In this document: positions 42,830 through 51,549 of the stretch, one piece after another | Numbering within the stretch: position 1 is the first letter of the stretch | How the letters are laid out: every line of letters begins with the position of its first letter | Source: CAYVOV01 sp964453525 | GTDB taxonomy: Bacteria > Chloroflexota > Dehalococcoidia > Dehalococcoidales > UBA2162 | Direction of reading: 5' to 3' | Assembly: GCA_964453525.1 (NCBI GenBank) | Contig: CAYVOV010000008.1 | Location: 77,533 to 141,532 of the forward strand | Length of the DNA stretch: 64,000 nt | Made by a program: the position numbers and the translations under genes | The notes under the pieces: model-generated | Seen by the model: only the letters and a program-made list of their open reading frames with translations | Database searches by the model: none | Told to the model about the DNA's origin: nothing

Positions 42830-44083
42830 TTGGCAGATAAAACAACCGAGCAATTGTATCAGGAGAGGGAAAAAAGAGTCAATGATGCTGTTCAACTAAA
42901 AATACCGGATAGAGTTCCCATTGAAATGTCGTTCGGGTATTTCCCGGCAAAGTATGCCGGAGTCACCTGCAAGCCGGCCTATTATGATTACGATACCTGG
43001 CTGGAAGCTACCAAGAATACCATTCTTGATTTCGAACCGGACGCTCTCTGCCATGTGCAGAATTTTTCGCCGGGGCTCGGCATGGAATACCTCGACCCCA
43101 AAAACATGAAATGGCCCGGCTACGGGCTTCCTCCTGAATCCGGTCACCAGGCAATCGAGGGTGAGTGGATGAAAGCGGATGAATATGACCGTTACTTCAG
43201 CGACCGTTCCGATTATATGCTGCGGACTTATCTGCCGCGCCTCAGCGGCGCAGCGGAACCATTGAAAGAACTGCCTGAAATATCTTCCCTGGGATATGGA
43301 TTCCGGGGAGCAATGGCGTTTGCCGAAGCCCTGGCAACACCGGAAACAGCCGCCGCTATCGAAAAACTTCAGAAGGCAGGGCGGGAAATAGCCAGGTGGC
43401 GTGAGAAAATAATCGAGTTTGAAAATGAAGTAGAGAAATTGGGTTTTCCACTTACCCGTATGGGCCCCGGCGGAGCTCCTTTCGATGTGATTTCGGATAA
43501 TGTTCGGGGCATGGCCGGGGCGATGCTGGATATGTACCGGCAGCCTGAAAACCTGCTGAAAGCCTGTAACCAGATACTTGAAAAAACCCTGGAAAGAATA
43601 TCAGCACTGCCACAAAGAAATGACAATCCCCGGGTATTTATGGCGCTTCACCGTGGTTCGGACGGATTCATGTCTTTGAAACAGTTCGAGACATTCTACT
43701 GGCCCGGGCTCAAGGCTGTTATTCTTGCCATTGTTGACAAGGGCATGGTGCCGGGCATATTTTTTGAAGGAGACTGGACACAGCGTCTGGAATACCTGCT
43801 GGAGCTGCCCCGCGGTAAAGTACTGGGGCACTTCGATACCACCGATATCGTCAGGGCCAAAGAAGTCCTGAATAACCACATGTGCATCAGGGGAAATGTT
43901 CCGGCAACATTACTGCGGACCGGAACCGTTCAGGATGTTAGGGACTACTGTAAAACGTTGATAGATATAGTGGGCAAAGACGGAGGACTTATCGTCTGTC
44001 CCAGGGTAGTACCGGACGAAGGCACCGCGGAAAACATTCATGCCATGATAGATTTCACAAAAGAATACGGGGTATATAACTGA
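42830..44083 (+). CDS. Uroporphyrinogen-decarboxylase-fold (URO-D-like) protein
   Basis: A 417-residue TIM-barrel protein of the URO-D superfamily, which includes HemE and the corrinoid methyltransferases MtaA/MtbA/CmuA. Features: RVNDAVQLKIPDRVPIEMSF at the start ('R...A.....DRVP' of the family), FGVLAP-like MGPGGAPFDVISDNVRGMAG in the middle, FYWPGLKAVILAIVDKGMVP (the 'F..P......I...G') and VLGHFDTTDIVRAKEVL, then RGNVPATLLRTGT near the end. It is longer than HemE and lacks a clear HemE N-terminal decarboxylase motif, so methyl transfer or demethylation is more likely; the metal-site HxCxnC motif is not evident. The start is TTG 42830 with CAGGAGGT 6 bases upstream. Confidence 0.8.
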   Translation: MADKTTEQLYQEREKRVNDAVQLKIPDRVPIEMSFGYFPAKYAGVTCKPAYYDYDTWLEATKNTILDFEPDALCHVQNFSPGLGMEYLDPKNMKWPGYGLPPESGHQAIEGEWMKADEYDRYFSDRSDYMLRTYLPRLSGAAEPLKELPEISSLGYGFRGAMAFAEALATPETAAAIEKLQKAGREIARWREKIIEFENEVEKLGFPLTRMGPGGAPFDVISDNVRGMAGAMLDMYRQPENLLKACNQILEKTLERISALPQRNDNPRVFMALHRGSDGFMSLKQFETFYWPGLKAVILAIVDKGMVPGIFFEGDWTQRLEYLLELPRGKVLGHFDTTDIVRAKEVLNNHMCIRGNVPATLLRTGTVQDVRDYCKTLIDIVGKDGGLIVCPRVVPDEGTAENIHAMIDFTKEYGVYN

Positions 44084-44116
44084 AAAGCCTGACTTGGATG
44101 CAAGACCGGGAATATA

Positions 44117-44144
44117 GATAGCCTCCGGTTTCAGGGAGGCTATC
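44117..44144. terminator. Bidirectional terminator hairpin between convergent genes
   Basis: GATAGCCTCC and GGAGGCTATC form a perfect 10-bp stem around an 8-base loop, between the URO-D-like stop at 44083 and the VLRF1-like stop at 44154. Confidence 0.6.
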
Positions 44145-44153
44145 ATTCCATGT

Positions 44154-44900
44154 TTATTCCTCCGCCCACTCCGTAATCTCACTACGCCATATCCGGCTTA
44201 CTGTCTTTTCAAGGACCGGCTGGCGGAGGGTGGGAACATCAATTATCGGGAGTTCTTTGTCTTCGAGCGATTGCAGAAACGGGCACCTTTTTTTCAGGGA
44301 GAGCACTGTTTGTCCGGGACCGCCGTATAAAATGTAGTCGAGTTCTCCTTCCGAAAGCCTGAGATGCTCTATGGCATGATTACACACCCTGTCCAGAAAC
44401 TCGTTTACCTGGTTCTGACGCCGCCGCTGAAAACGCTGCTGTGAAGAGCCACCCTTTTTATGCCTTCCGTGGATAAGTCCCGTTCCAACTTTACTTGATA
44501 TCAGCTTCTGTCCCCGGCAATAGCCGACCGCGTATGAGCCCAGGTGCACCAGAACAAGACCGATTCTATAATCGGTAAGCAGCAGGAGACGTAAAGGTTC
44601 TCCATCATATCCGGCAAAGACCGTCTTTTCTCTAACGGGAAACGGCGGCAGAACAAGGCATTTCCGCTCTTCACCCCAGAAGATAACAGCCCCGGTTTTC
44701 GAAGCAGTAACTGACGGAATGAGGTCGTCAGGAACTGATTTTAAGCCGATATCACTTATAATATCTCTAATCTCCTGCCCGGATATTTCGGGTAGAAAGT
44801 AGAGTGACACGGCCACAGCACCAGTGCTCTTTTCAATTTCACCGAGGAATTCGAGCATTCCAGCCGGGCTTAAAAAATACTTTTCAGGTGTAAAAGCCAC
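44154..44900 (-). CDS. VLRF1-type (Vms1/ANKZF1-like) peptidyl-tRNA hydrolase candidate
   Basis: A 248-residue protein with an eRF1-domain-2-like (RNase-H) fold. The diagnostic block is at 139-160: GTGLIHGRHKKGGSSQQRFQ and RRR. This matches the '..(K/R)GG.S..RF.R' loop of VLRF1 proteins, in which a Gln promotes peptide release from tRNA on stalled large subunits (Q154 or Q155 here). The N-terminal 110 residues hold beta strands with LLLTDYRIGLVLVHLGSYAV. The C-terminus, LDYILYGGPGQTVLSL then FLQSLEDKELPIIDV, is also as expected. Its nearest operon partner is mutS2, 37 bases upstream; MutS2 rescues collided ribosomes in Bacillus. I read the pair as a ribosome-rescue unit. Activity is inferred. 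Confidence 0.72.
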   Translation of the reverse strand: MAFTPEKYFLSPAGMLEFLGEIEKSTGAVAVSLYFLPEISGQEIRDIISDIGLKSVPDDLIPSVTASKTGAVIFWGEERKCLVLPPFPVREKTVFAGYDGEPLRLLLLTDYRIGLVLVHLGSYAVGYCRGQKLISSKVGTGLIHGRHKKGGSSQQRFQRRRQNQVNEFLDRVCNHAIEHLRLSEGELDYILYGGPGQTVLSLKKRCPFLQSLEDKELPIIDVPTLRQPVLEKTVSRIWRSEITEWAEE

Positions 44901-44937
44901 TCCAAACCAGTCCTCGCTGCAAGGCTATAAACATGTG

Positions 44938-47301
44938 CTATAAGCTGACCACGGTAACCCCATCACCACCTTCACCTCTGCCACCGGCGCGGAAAGATTT
45001 AACAAGAGGGTGGAAGGCAATAAAGTCTCTCACTATCTGGCGCACCGTACCGGTGCCATGTCCGTGAACAATCACCACTTCGTTAAGGTTGGTCAGGGAA
45101 GCTTCATTCAGATAGCGGTCAACCTCCACCTCCACTTCATCAGCTCTCTTACCCCGCAGGTCAAGCCGAAGAGGGACCTTCCCCATTGAGGGACTGACCA
45201 TACTTGTTGCTCCTCTTTGCTCAGAAACAACTCTTCCTTTTGACCTTTCCACGCTGCTCAACGCCGTTCGCAGCTTTACCTGCCCGACCTGCACTTCCAC
45301 TTCCTGAGTTTTTTCAAAGATTGAAAGCACCACGCCGTGCTGGCCAATTTCTCTGAGGAAAACGGTGCTGCCTACTGAAATCGGCGTCTCTTCCTCCGGT
45401 TCCTGCAACTTCGGTGCCCAGGTCTCGCTGCTCAGCCGTGACTGCATTGCCGCCAGGGTTTGTTTCGCCGCATCAACCGCCTCTCTCGATTTCTTCTTTC
45501 GTATCTCGGAGCTTGCCTGCCGGATTTGTTTGTGAAGTTCAGCAGCTTCACGGACTATTCTGTCTCTGGCTTCCTCAATGTTCCGCTTTTCCTCATCGCC
45601 GAGCTGGTTCAGCCTGGCCTCAAGCTCGACGTTCTGCACTTCAAGCCGGTCAGTTTCCTTTTCCAAAACCTCACGGGCATCCTGAATCCTCTGTTTCTCC
45701 GCCATGATATCGGTAATCGTGGCATCAAGGTCGAGGGCGCCCTGCGACAGCATTTTCCTGGCTTCGTCGATAATGCTGGACGGCACACCCAGGCGACCGG
45801 CAGTAGCCAGAGCGTTGCTTCCGCCCGGGATGCCAAGTGTCATATGGTAGGTGGGAGTTAAAGTCTCCGGGTCGAAATCGAAGGACGCATTCTGAAGCCC
45901 CGGTGTGGTGTGAGCGAAGGCTTTCAGGTCGCCGAAGTGGGTGGTTGCCACCGTAATTATTTTCAAGGATAGAAAATGAAGCAGGATTGCGCGCGCCAGT
46001 GCTGAACCCTCCCCGGGGTCGGTACTGGTGCCCAGTTCATCGAGGAGTACCAGACTGCTCCCGGTGGAGTTCTCAATAATCCGCACCAGGTTGCCCATAT
46101 GCCAGCTAAAACTGGAAAGGGTCTGCTCAATGCTCTGCTCATCACCGATATCGGCAAAAACGTTATCGAACACGGGCAGGCAGGTAGCAGGTGAAGCCGG
46201 GATAGGAATACCGGCCTGAGTCATTAAACTCATCAGGCCGATTGTCTTCAAGGCTACTGTCTTGCCTCCGGTATTGGGACCGGTGATTACAAGGACAGAG
46301 AAGTCTCGCCCGATTTCAACGGAAAGAGGTACGGCATTCTTACCCAGCAGGGGATGCCTGGTTTCGACAAGTTTTATAAATGCCTTCTGATTATCTTTTT
46401 TATCACCATCAGTGAATTCAGTCAGTTCCGGACTTGACGCATTGTTAGCCCGGGCGTATTTAGCTTTGGCAAGAGCGACATCAAGCATTGTAAATCCAGC
46501 AATGCTTGATGAAATTTCATCGGCATGATTGCCCACAGAAACACTCAGGTCACGGAGAATCCGTTCAACCTCGTGCTTTTCCTCCGTAATCAGTTCACGT
46601 ATGTTGTTCCCCAGGTCTATAGTCACCCACGGCTCGATAAATAAAGTGGCGCCGGTATTTGACACGTCATGGGTAATACCTTCGATTTCTTTCCTGAACT
46701 CGTTTTTAATCGGTATAACGTACCGTCCCTCACGTTCGGTAATGATAGGCTCCTGTACTATCTTTTGTCCCTTTGGTGTCCTGATTATCGCTTCCAGGCG
46801 CTCTCGCAGGGTCTGCTGTGCCCTTTTAAATCTCGTCCTGATACCGGTCAGCTTTTTTGAAGCCCGGTTCAATACTTCACCATTCGGAGCCAGGCAGTGC
46901 TCTATTTCTTTTTCTATGCCGGGAAGCTCAACGATATCTCCGGCAATTCCCCAGAGCAGCGGTATATCCTTCGATATTCTATTTAGACTGCTGCGCACCT
47001 GCCGCATTACAGCCAGTGTCTGCTGGATTTCAATCAAGGTCAGCGGTTCCAGTACTCCGCCCAGGCCAGCCATCCTGACTGCTTCCCTGATATCGGAAGC
47101 TCCGCCGGTACTGAAGCTGGAATCCGTTGAGAGCAGGTAGTGCGCTTCCTCATACTGTCCGAGTAGTAGAGAGATTTCGTCATAATCAGAAAGCGGCGTC
47201 AGGTCAAGAATAAGCTCTCGACCAACGGAGAAGGACGAGTAATCGGCGAGTATCTTTCTTATCTGAGAAAACTCGAGTATTTCCAGGCTTTTCTTATCCA
47301 T
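44938..47301 (-). CDS. mutS2: MutS2 family ATPase with Smr endonuclease domain
   Basis: A 787-residue MutS2. The MutS core and clamp region is followed by the ABC ATPase with Walker A GPNTGGKTVALK (near residue 340), LVLLDELGTSTDPGEG as Walker B and signature region, and ATTHFGDLKAFA. A long Glu/Lys coiled coil follows, then the KOW-like PISVGSTVFLREIG and the C-terminal Smr domain (LDLRGKRADEVEVEVDRYLN; VIVHGHGTGTVR). It lacks the mismatch-reading MutS-I domain, as the family does. Known roles are anti-recombination and, in Bacillus, splitting of collided ribosomes. ATG 47301 is chosen by family alignment. It is cotranscribed with the VLRF1-like gene. Confidence 0.95.
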   Translation of the reverse strand: MDKKSLEILEFSQIRKILADYSSFSVGRELILDLTPLSDYDEISLLLGQYEEAHYLLSTDSSFSTGGASDIREAVRMAGLGGVLEPLTLIEIQQTLAVMRQVRSSLNRISKDIPLLWGIAGDIVELPGIEKEIEHCLAPNGEVLNRASKKLTGIRTRFKRAQQTLRERLEAIIRTPKGQKIVQEPIITEREGRYVIPIKNEFRKEIEGITHDVSNTGATLFIEPWVTIDLGNNIRELITEEKHEVERILRDLSVSVGNHADEISSSIAGFTMLDVALAKAKYARANNASSPELTEFTDGDKKDNQKAFIKLVETRHPLLGKNAVPLSVEIGRDFSVLVITGPNTGGKTVALKTIGLMSLMTQAGIPIPASPATCLPVFDNVFADIGDEQSIEQTLSSFSWHMGNLVRIIENSTGSSLVLLDELGTSTDPGEGSALARAILLHFLSLKIITVATTHFGDLKAFAHTTPGLQNASFDFDPETLTPTYHMTLGIPGGSNALATAGRLGVPSSIIDEARKMLSQGALDLDATITDIMAEKQRIQDAREVLEKETDRLEVQNVELEARLNQLGDEEKRNIEEARDRIVREAAELHKQIRQASSEIRKKKSREAVDAAKQTLAAMQSRLSSETWAPKLQEPEEETPISVGSTVFLREIGQHGVVLSIFEKTQEVEVQVGQVKLRTALSSVERSKGRVVSEQRGATSMVSPSMGKVPLRLDLRGKRADEVEVEVDRYLNEASLTNLNEVVIVHGHGTGTVRQIVRDFIAFHPLVKSFRAGGRGEGGDGVTVVSL

Positions 47302-47332
47302 AAATGTGTCCCGGTTTGAAATTTACCTAATG

Positions 47333-47341
47333 ATTATAACA
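47333..47341 (-). promoter_or_regulatory. Extended -10 promoter of mutS2
   Basis: On the minus strand TGTTATAAT (47341-47333): TG-N-TATAAT, about 25 bases before the mutS2 leader begins. No good -35 at 17 bases, as usual for extended -10 promoters. Confidence 0.45.
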
Positions 47342-47397
47342 TGTCAAGCGTAATACACCAGAAATAAACGTCTCTGACTGCATTTAATTAACCGAAC

Positions 47398-47442
47398 TGT
47401 CATTGCGAGGAGTACGCCTCTGGGGCACGACGAAGCAATCTC
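47398..47442. repeat. REP-like extragenic palindrome
   Basis: TGTCATTGCGAGGAGTACGC, then CACGACGAAGCAATCTC. This resembles the widespread 'GTCATTGCGAGG...CGAAGCAATCTC' extragenic repeat of bacterial genomes. One copy is seen in this window, between mutS2 and the vWA gene; 47443-47510 has nothing else. Confidence 0.5.
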
Positions 47443-47510
47443 AATAAATAAGATGAGCATCTATATAAATTGTTTTGCCCTGGCTTTTGCAGCACGAGGT
47501 GATAAAAGAA

Positions 47511-48695
47511 TTACTTTCCGATAACCAGCTTCTTGACCGCATGACCGATACCATCGAGGGTAAGCGGGTACATCGGGAATAGTTTGCTGATAATCTGGAC
47601 ACTATTATTAATCCAGAACCGTTCTTCCACGGGATTCAACCAGACGCGGTGGATAAAGTGGCTGGCGATGCTCTTCAGCCGCACCAGCCCTGGTATTTCA
47701 TTACGCTCATAATAGTATATTGCCCCGTATTTTTCGGTAAGTTCCCAGAGTCCCATCATGGCATCCCCGACAAACAGTAGCTTGTAGTCAGGCTCAAGAT
47801 TACGCAGCAGGTCTTCCGTGGAAATAGCCTCTTTTCGCATTTCAATGTCCTTGTAAAGGTGGTCATAAACGCAGTTATGAAAGTAATAATACCTGAATTC
47901 CTTGAAATGGCTGCTTGAGTGAGCTGCCGTAAAGAGCTGACTGCACAGGTCCGCGTACGGGTCCATTGACCCGCCGGCGTCCATCAGCAGCAGCACTTTT
48001 ACAGTGTGTTTACGGCTAGGGCGCCACATAAGCTCGATGTCACCGGCATTATCGGCGGAAGCTTTTATTGTTTTTTCAAGGTCGAGTTCGTCTTCAAGAC
48101 CAATACGGTTGAGTCGCCGCAGACCTCTGAGCGCCATTTTCATCTGCCGGACATCCAGAATCAAATCGTTGCGGTAGTTGCGGTATCGCCTTTCCTGGGC
48201 AATCTGTATGGCGCCCCCGCCCCTGGACTCACCCCCGATTCTAATCCCCTGAGGGTGCTGCCCGGAGTGACCGAAAGGTGAACGGCCGCCCCTGCCAATC
48301 CAGTAGTCACCGCCGTCATGCTGCTCGGTCTGCTCTTTCAATCTCTCCTCAAGCTGCTTGAGAAGCTCACCGAAGTCCATATTCTCAAGAGCGTCTCTCA
48401 GCGCCTGCTTCTCTGCTGCATCGAGAAATATTCCATCAAAGGGGTCTTTGAGCCACTCAAGTACCTGTTCCAGAATTTCAGCCGGAACTTCAATTCCCCT
48501 GAAATACTCCTGGAAAGCTATGTCATAGTTATCGAAATAAGTTTCACTTTTTACGAGTATCGCCCTCGCCAGGTAGTAAAATTCATCCAGGCTGTTAATG
48601 TAGCCGCTGGCAAGAGCTTCGGCAAAGGTCATCCACTCTGTAATCGAGACCGGGACATTTCTTTTCCTGAGGATGTAGAAAAAATTTGTGAACAT
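47511..48695 (-). CDS. vWA-domain protein, CoxE-like
   Basis: A 394-residue partner of a MoxR AAA+ ATPase. The N-terminal half is helical (FTNFFYILRKRNVPVSITEW; ALASGYINSLDEFYYLARAI). The C-terminal half is a von Willebrand A domain with a MIDAS-like motif LLMDAGGSMDPYADL. Its first loop reads DxGxS, where DxSxS is classical, so metal binding may be altered. CoxE/CoxD pairs act as chaperones in maturation of metal enzymes (for example molybdenum CO dehydrogenase). No such client is nearby; the aldehyde oxidoreductase at 19.8 kb is too far to infer a link. It begins 2 bases after the ATPase gene ends. Confidence 0.88.
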   Translation of the reverse strand: MFTNFFYILRKRNVPVSITEWMTFAEALASGYINSLDEFYYLARAILVKSETYFDNYDIAFQEYFRGIEVPAEILEQVLEWLKDPFDGIFLDAAEKQALRDALENMDFGELLKQLEERLKEQTEQHDGGDYWIGRGGRSPFGHSGQHPQGIRIGGESRGGGAIQIAQERRYRNYRNDLILDVRQMKMALRGLRRLNRIGLEDELDLEKTIKASADNAGDIELMWRPSRKHTVKVLLLMDAGGSMDPYADLCSQLFTAAHSSSHFKEFRYYYFHNCVYDHLYKDIEMRKEAISTEDLLRNLEPDYKLLFVGDAMMGLWELTEKYGAIYYYERNEIPGLVRLKSIASHFIHRVWLNPVEERFWINNSVQIISKLFPMYPLTLDGIGHAVKKLVIGK

Positions 48696-48697
48696 GT

Positions 48698-49558
48698 TTA
48701 CTGCCGCCGGATATAAAGAGTGTTACTCCCTCCGCGCATATAGTTGCTGACGAAGAAATCGTAATCAGCTTCCTTCTTCAATAGCGTTCCGGCGAATGGA
48801 ACTTCACTGGCGATTTTACTATGGCTTACTCCTCCGACAATCAGAGCCTGAAGCCAGTCAATGAGTTCGCTCGTCGATGGCTTCTTTCTGAACTCTTCAA
48901 CTTCCCTGAGTGCATAAAACGCTTTCTGGGCTTCACTGAGCAGGCTATCTTCAATATCCGGGAAATGCACCCGAACAATCTGCTCCATGAGCTGAGGGTC
49001 AGGAAATTCAATATAGTGAAATATACAGCGCCGCAGGAAAGCATCCGGCAACTCTTTCTCGGCGTTGCTGGTGATAACAGTTATCGGCCTGTGGTTGGCA
49101 GTGATAGTCTCATTTGTTTCAGGAATATAAAAACTCATTTCGTCAAGCTCATTTAGCAGGTCATTGGGAAATTCAATATCAGCTTTATCTATCTCGTCAA
49201 TGAGTAGCACTACCTGCTCGGGAGAAGCGAATGCCTGCCCCAATTTACCCAGCTTGATGTATTGCTTTATATCGGAAACGTCTTTGTCACCAAAACGGCT
49301 ATCATTAAGTCTCTGTACTGTATCGTAGACGTACAGTCCCTCCTGTGCCTTCGTCGTAGACTTAATGTTCCAGACGATAAGTTCTTTTCCCAGACCTTCG
49401 GCAATACTGTGGGCAAGCAGTGTTTTCCCCGTTCCCGGCTCTCCTCTTATCAGTAGCGGCCTTTTCAGGGCTACTGATACATTAACCGCATTCCTCAGCG
49501 GTGCCGATGTAACATAATCGGATGAACCGGTGAACTTATCAAAACCATCATTTCCCAC
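48698..49558 (-). CDS. MoxR-family AAA+ ATPase, CoxD-like
   Basis: A 286-residue ATPase. Walker A RGEPGTGKTLLA lies at about 38-49, Walker B VVLLIDEIDKAD follows, then the sensor-1 VITSNAEKELPDAFLRRC with the arginine finger and the C-terminal lid. It uses ATP to remodel or load a client, working with the vWA protein encoded directly downstream. PFAGTLLKKEADYDFFVSNY near the end is typical of this subfamily. Start 49558 follows an AGGAGGT-type RBS. It is first of the two-gene operon. The 49559-49766 region upstream has no gene. Confidence 0.92.
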   Translation of the reverse strand: MGNDGFDKFTGSSDYVTSAPLRNAVNVSVALKRPLLIRGEPGTGKTLLAHSIAEGLGKELIVWNIKSTTKAQEGLYVYDTVQRLNDSRFGDKDVSDIKQYIKLGKLGQAFASPEQVVLLIDEIDKADIEFPNDLLNELDEMSFYIPETNETITANHRPITVITSNAEKELPDAFLRRCIFHYIEFPDPQLMEQIVRVHFPDIEDSLLSEAQKAFYALREVEEFRKKPSTSELIDWLQALIVGGVSHSKIASEVPFAGTLLKKEADYDFFVSNYMRGGSNTLYIRRQ

Positions 49559-49766
49559 TGGTTAACTACCTCCTGATTTTGCTCCACTGTGACCATCGCT
49601 TTACCCCGTTCCGGGACAATGGGGATTAATGTTTGGAAAGGGCGATAAAATCTGTGTTTGATACTCTTTCTATATCAGAAATCAGCTTTATCTTCACGAA
49701 AGATAGCACTATACGCTTAACATTCTATCAGGTTATGTCTTATATTATCAAATTCACCAGATAGTT

Positions 49767-49935
49767 CCTTTTACTTAATCACGGTTGCACAGGTAACAAT
49801 GAATATCAATATTTCTTTCGCCGCTGGGGTTTCCTTCGGCTTCGCTCAGGACAGGCTAACGGCTCACCATGAGCAGCATCTATTCCCGCTCATCCTGAGC
49901 TTGTCGAAGGGTCTCCAACTAAGATTGAGAAGAAG
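49767..49935 (-). repeat. MITE-like palindromic repeat, copy 3 of 3 (inverted)
   Basis: Same element as 2037-2229 and 4661-4830 but in the opposite orientation. Read on the minus strand it starts TTCTCAATCTTAGTTGGAGA and ends GTGATTAAGTAAAAGG. The inner arms CCTTCGACAAGCTCAGG and CCTGAGCGAAGCCGAAGG are intact. Confidence 0.75.
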
Positions 49936-49951
49936 CGGATAGTCCATAAAA

Positions 49952-49986
49952 GGTTCTCTCCCCTCAGGAGGAGAGGGGAGAGAACC
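49952..49986 (-). terminator. Perfect 14-bp hairpin, probable terminator of the excisionase-like gene
   Basis: GGTTCTCTCCCCTC and GAGGGGAGAGAACC pair around a 7-base loop. On the minus strand the stem is followed by TTTTATGG, which suits termination of the gene at 50150-50350. Confidence 0.55.
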
Positions 49987-50029
49987 AGGAGGTAAGAAAA
50001 AGGAGGAGTCCCGTCTGATAGTCTTGAGA

Positions 50030-50062
50030 GATGCATCCGCCCGGCTACCGGGCGGATGCATC
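50030..50062. repeat. Perfect 15-bp inverted repeat with 3-base loop
   Basis: GATGCATCCGCCCGG, CTA, CCGGGCGGATGCATC. It has no U-tract on either side, so it is not a classical terminator. It may be a protein-binding site, an RNA hairpin or a recombination site. Confidence 0.6.
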
Positions 50063-50149
50063 AGCAATAATGTCCGGCACTTTTACCTTTAGACCAAATA
50101 TCTACTATATGCTACCTTCCTGCTTTAACCAGAACGGTTATTGACGGAT

Positions 50150-50350
50150 TTATCCCTTAAGTCTTCGCATATCGACCGGAATATTATGCTTTGCCAGGAA
50201 ATTCTTAAAGTCATCCATACGTACACGATAGTGTCCTTCCGGCAGTCTGAAGGCTGTTAAATGTCCTTTCGCAATCCAGCGTAATACCGTGACTTTACTC
50301 ACCCCGCAGTATTCAGCGATAGTACCGGTGGTAAGATACTCCCTGGGCAT
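50150..50350 (-). CDS. Excisionase/MerR-type helix-turn-helix DNA-binding protein
   Basis: A 66-residue protein from MPREYLTTGTIAEYCGVSKV on, through TVLRWIAKGHLTAFRLPEGH to a basic tail. The pattern 'LTTGEIA.LCGVS..TV.RWI..G.L.A.RLPGGHYR' is that of excisionase-family winged helices, which bind DNA as small regulators; several act beside two-component genes in Dehalococcoidia. A longer frame to 50455 exists but its extra sequence is not protein-like. The RBS is poor for either start. It is the only minus-strand gene here and faces the pilus region. Confidence 0.75.
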   Translation of the reverse strand: MPREYLTTGTIAEYCGVSKVTVLRWIAKGHLTAFRLPEGHYRVRMDDFKNFLAKHNIPVDMRRLKG

Positions 50351-50648
50351 TTTTTTTACGTTTCTACTCAATTCAATTACCCACCAACACCATTTATTCT
50401 TACTGATTCTACCAAAAGGTTGAATCTGTTTAAGCTTTGTAACGCAATTATACACTTATGTGACATAAGGTGAAATCGTAACGATTGCCACAAATGACTG
50501 TATTAATTATGATGTTTCATTTGCAAATGATAAATAGCCCGTTAGAAATCCCGGATGTAATCAATTAGTACTATCAGCCACGACACACTGCTATTTCCGA
50601 GCCTGGAACCGAATCAGTAATTCATTATTATTAAAATGCCGGCAAACA

Positions 50649-50692
50649 TTTACAAAACCTTTATAAAACCTTTATACAATCTTTATTATTTT
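50649..50692 (+). promoter_or_regulatory. Four 11-base direct repeats (Pho-box-like operator)
   Basis: TTTACAAAACC, TTTATAAAACC, TTTATACAATC, TTTATTATTTT: four units at exact 11-base spacing. This is the arrangement used by OmpR/PhoB/PhoP-class regulators, which bind head to tail on one helix face. It lies about 70 bases before the degenerate-receiver gene at 50764. The stretch 50351-50648 has no gene. Confidence 0.5.
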
Positions 50693-50763
50693 TATGTACC
50701 TCTTTATGCTAATGTGGTAAATTTAGTAGGGTGGATAATTCGGCATTAAAATAAGGGGGAAAA

Positions 50764-51549
50764 ATGGATAAGGTTAGCGTTTTCTTGGCCGATTGGCAGG
50801 TGCTCTTCCGGGAAGGAATCCATTTCACTCTTTCCGGAGAAGAGGACATCGATGTAATCGGGGAAGCTACCAGTAACGATGAAGTATACAGTTTTATTGA
50901 AAACAATACGCCCTCAATAGTTATTCTAAACGCCAACAGCGGTGATTTCACCGGTATCAGCCTGACCCGCCGTATTCGGCAGAATTTACCCTCCGTATCT
51001 ATTATCCTGATTACGGATACAGACGATGAAGACACATTTTTTTCCGCATTAAAATGCGGAGCCAGCGCCTGCGTTACCAAGAATATCAGCCCCGATGAAA
51101 TGGTTGACCTTATCAGAAAAATAGCCCAGGGTTCTAATCCAATAGGAGACACGTTACTCCAGGCACAAATTGCCCCCCGCGTAATAGAGGAATTTGAAAA
51201 CCTGTCTCATCTGAGCAAGGAAGTAGACAATGTATTAGCCCCCCTCTCCAATGAAGAAAGTGAGATTTTACGCTCCGTTGCCGAAGATAACACGATCGGA
51301 CAGGTATCTGCTACCCTGAATATCACTGAAGAAACTATCAGACGTCATCTTAATTCTGTACTAATCAAACTGGTCAATAATGACCGCTGTCGGGAGGTGA
51401 TTGAAGCGGCGCAAAGGAACTTACCAGCAATAATTTCAAGGGCTAAACGCGGAACTGAGGAACCGGAATACGTCAGCAGGGAAGAATTCGAGGCTTTTAA
51501 AGAAAGTATATTGGCACGCTTTAGAGCTTTCTCGAGCGACCTCGGCTAA
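50764..51549 (+). CDS. LuxR-family regulator with degenerate receiver (D to N)
   Basis: A 261-residue response-regulator-like protein. The receiver is at 1-125: VFLADWQ keeps D10 but not the second acidic residue, and the phospho-acceptor position in IVILNANS is Asn56 in place of Asp. T84 and K106 are kept. It should therefore not be controlled by normal phosphorylation. The LuxR/GerE HTH lies at about 155-215 (LSNEESEILRSVAEDNTIGQ; LNITEETIRRHLNSVL). The C-terminal ~45 residues are a charged helical extension (YVSREEFEAFKESILARFRA) absent from NarL-type proteins. AGGGGGAAAA precedes ATG 50764. It is the first plus-strand gene of the pilus region and sits behind the 11-base repeats. Confidence 0.82.
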   Translation: MDKVSVFLADWQVLFREGIHFTLSGEEDIDVIGEATSNDEVYSFIENNTPSIVILNANSGDFTGISLTRRIRQNLPSVSIILITDTDDEDTFFSALKCGASACVTKNISPDEMVDLIRKIAQGSNPIGDTLLQAQIAPRVIEEFENLSHLSKEVDNVLAPLSNEESEILRSVAEDNTIGQVSATLNITEETIRRHLNSVLIKLVNNDRCREVIEAAQRNLPAIISRAKRGTEEPEYVSREEFEAFKESILARFRAFSSDLG

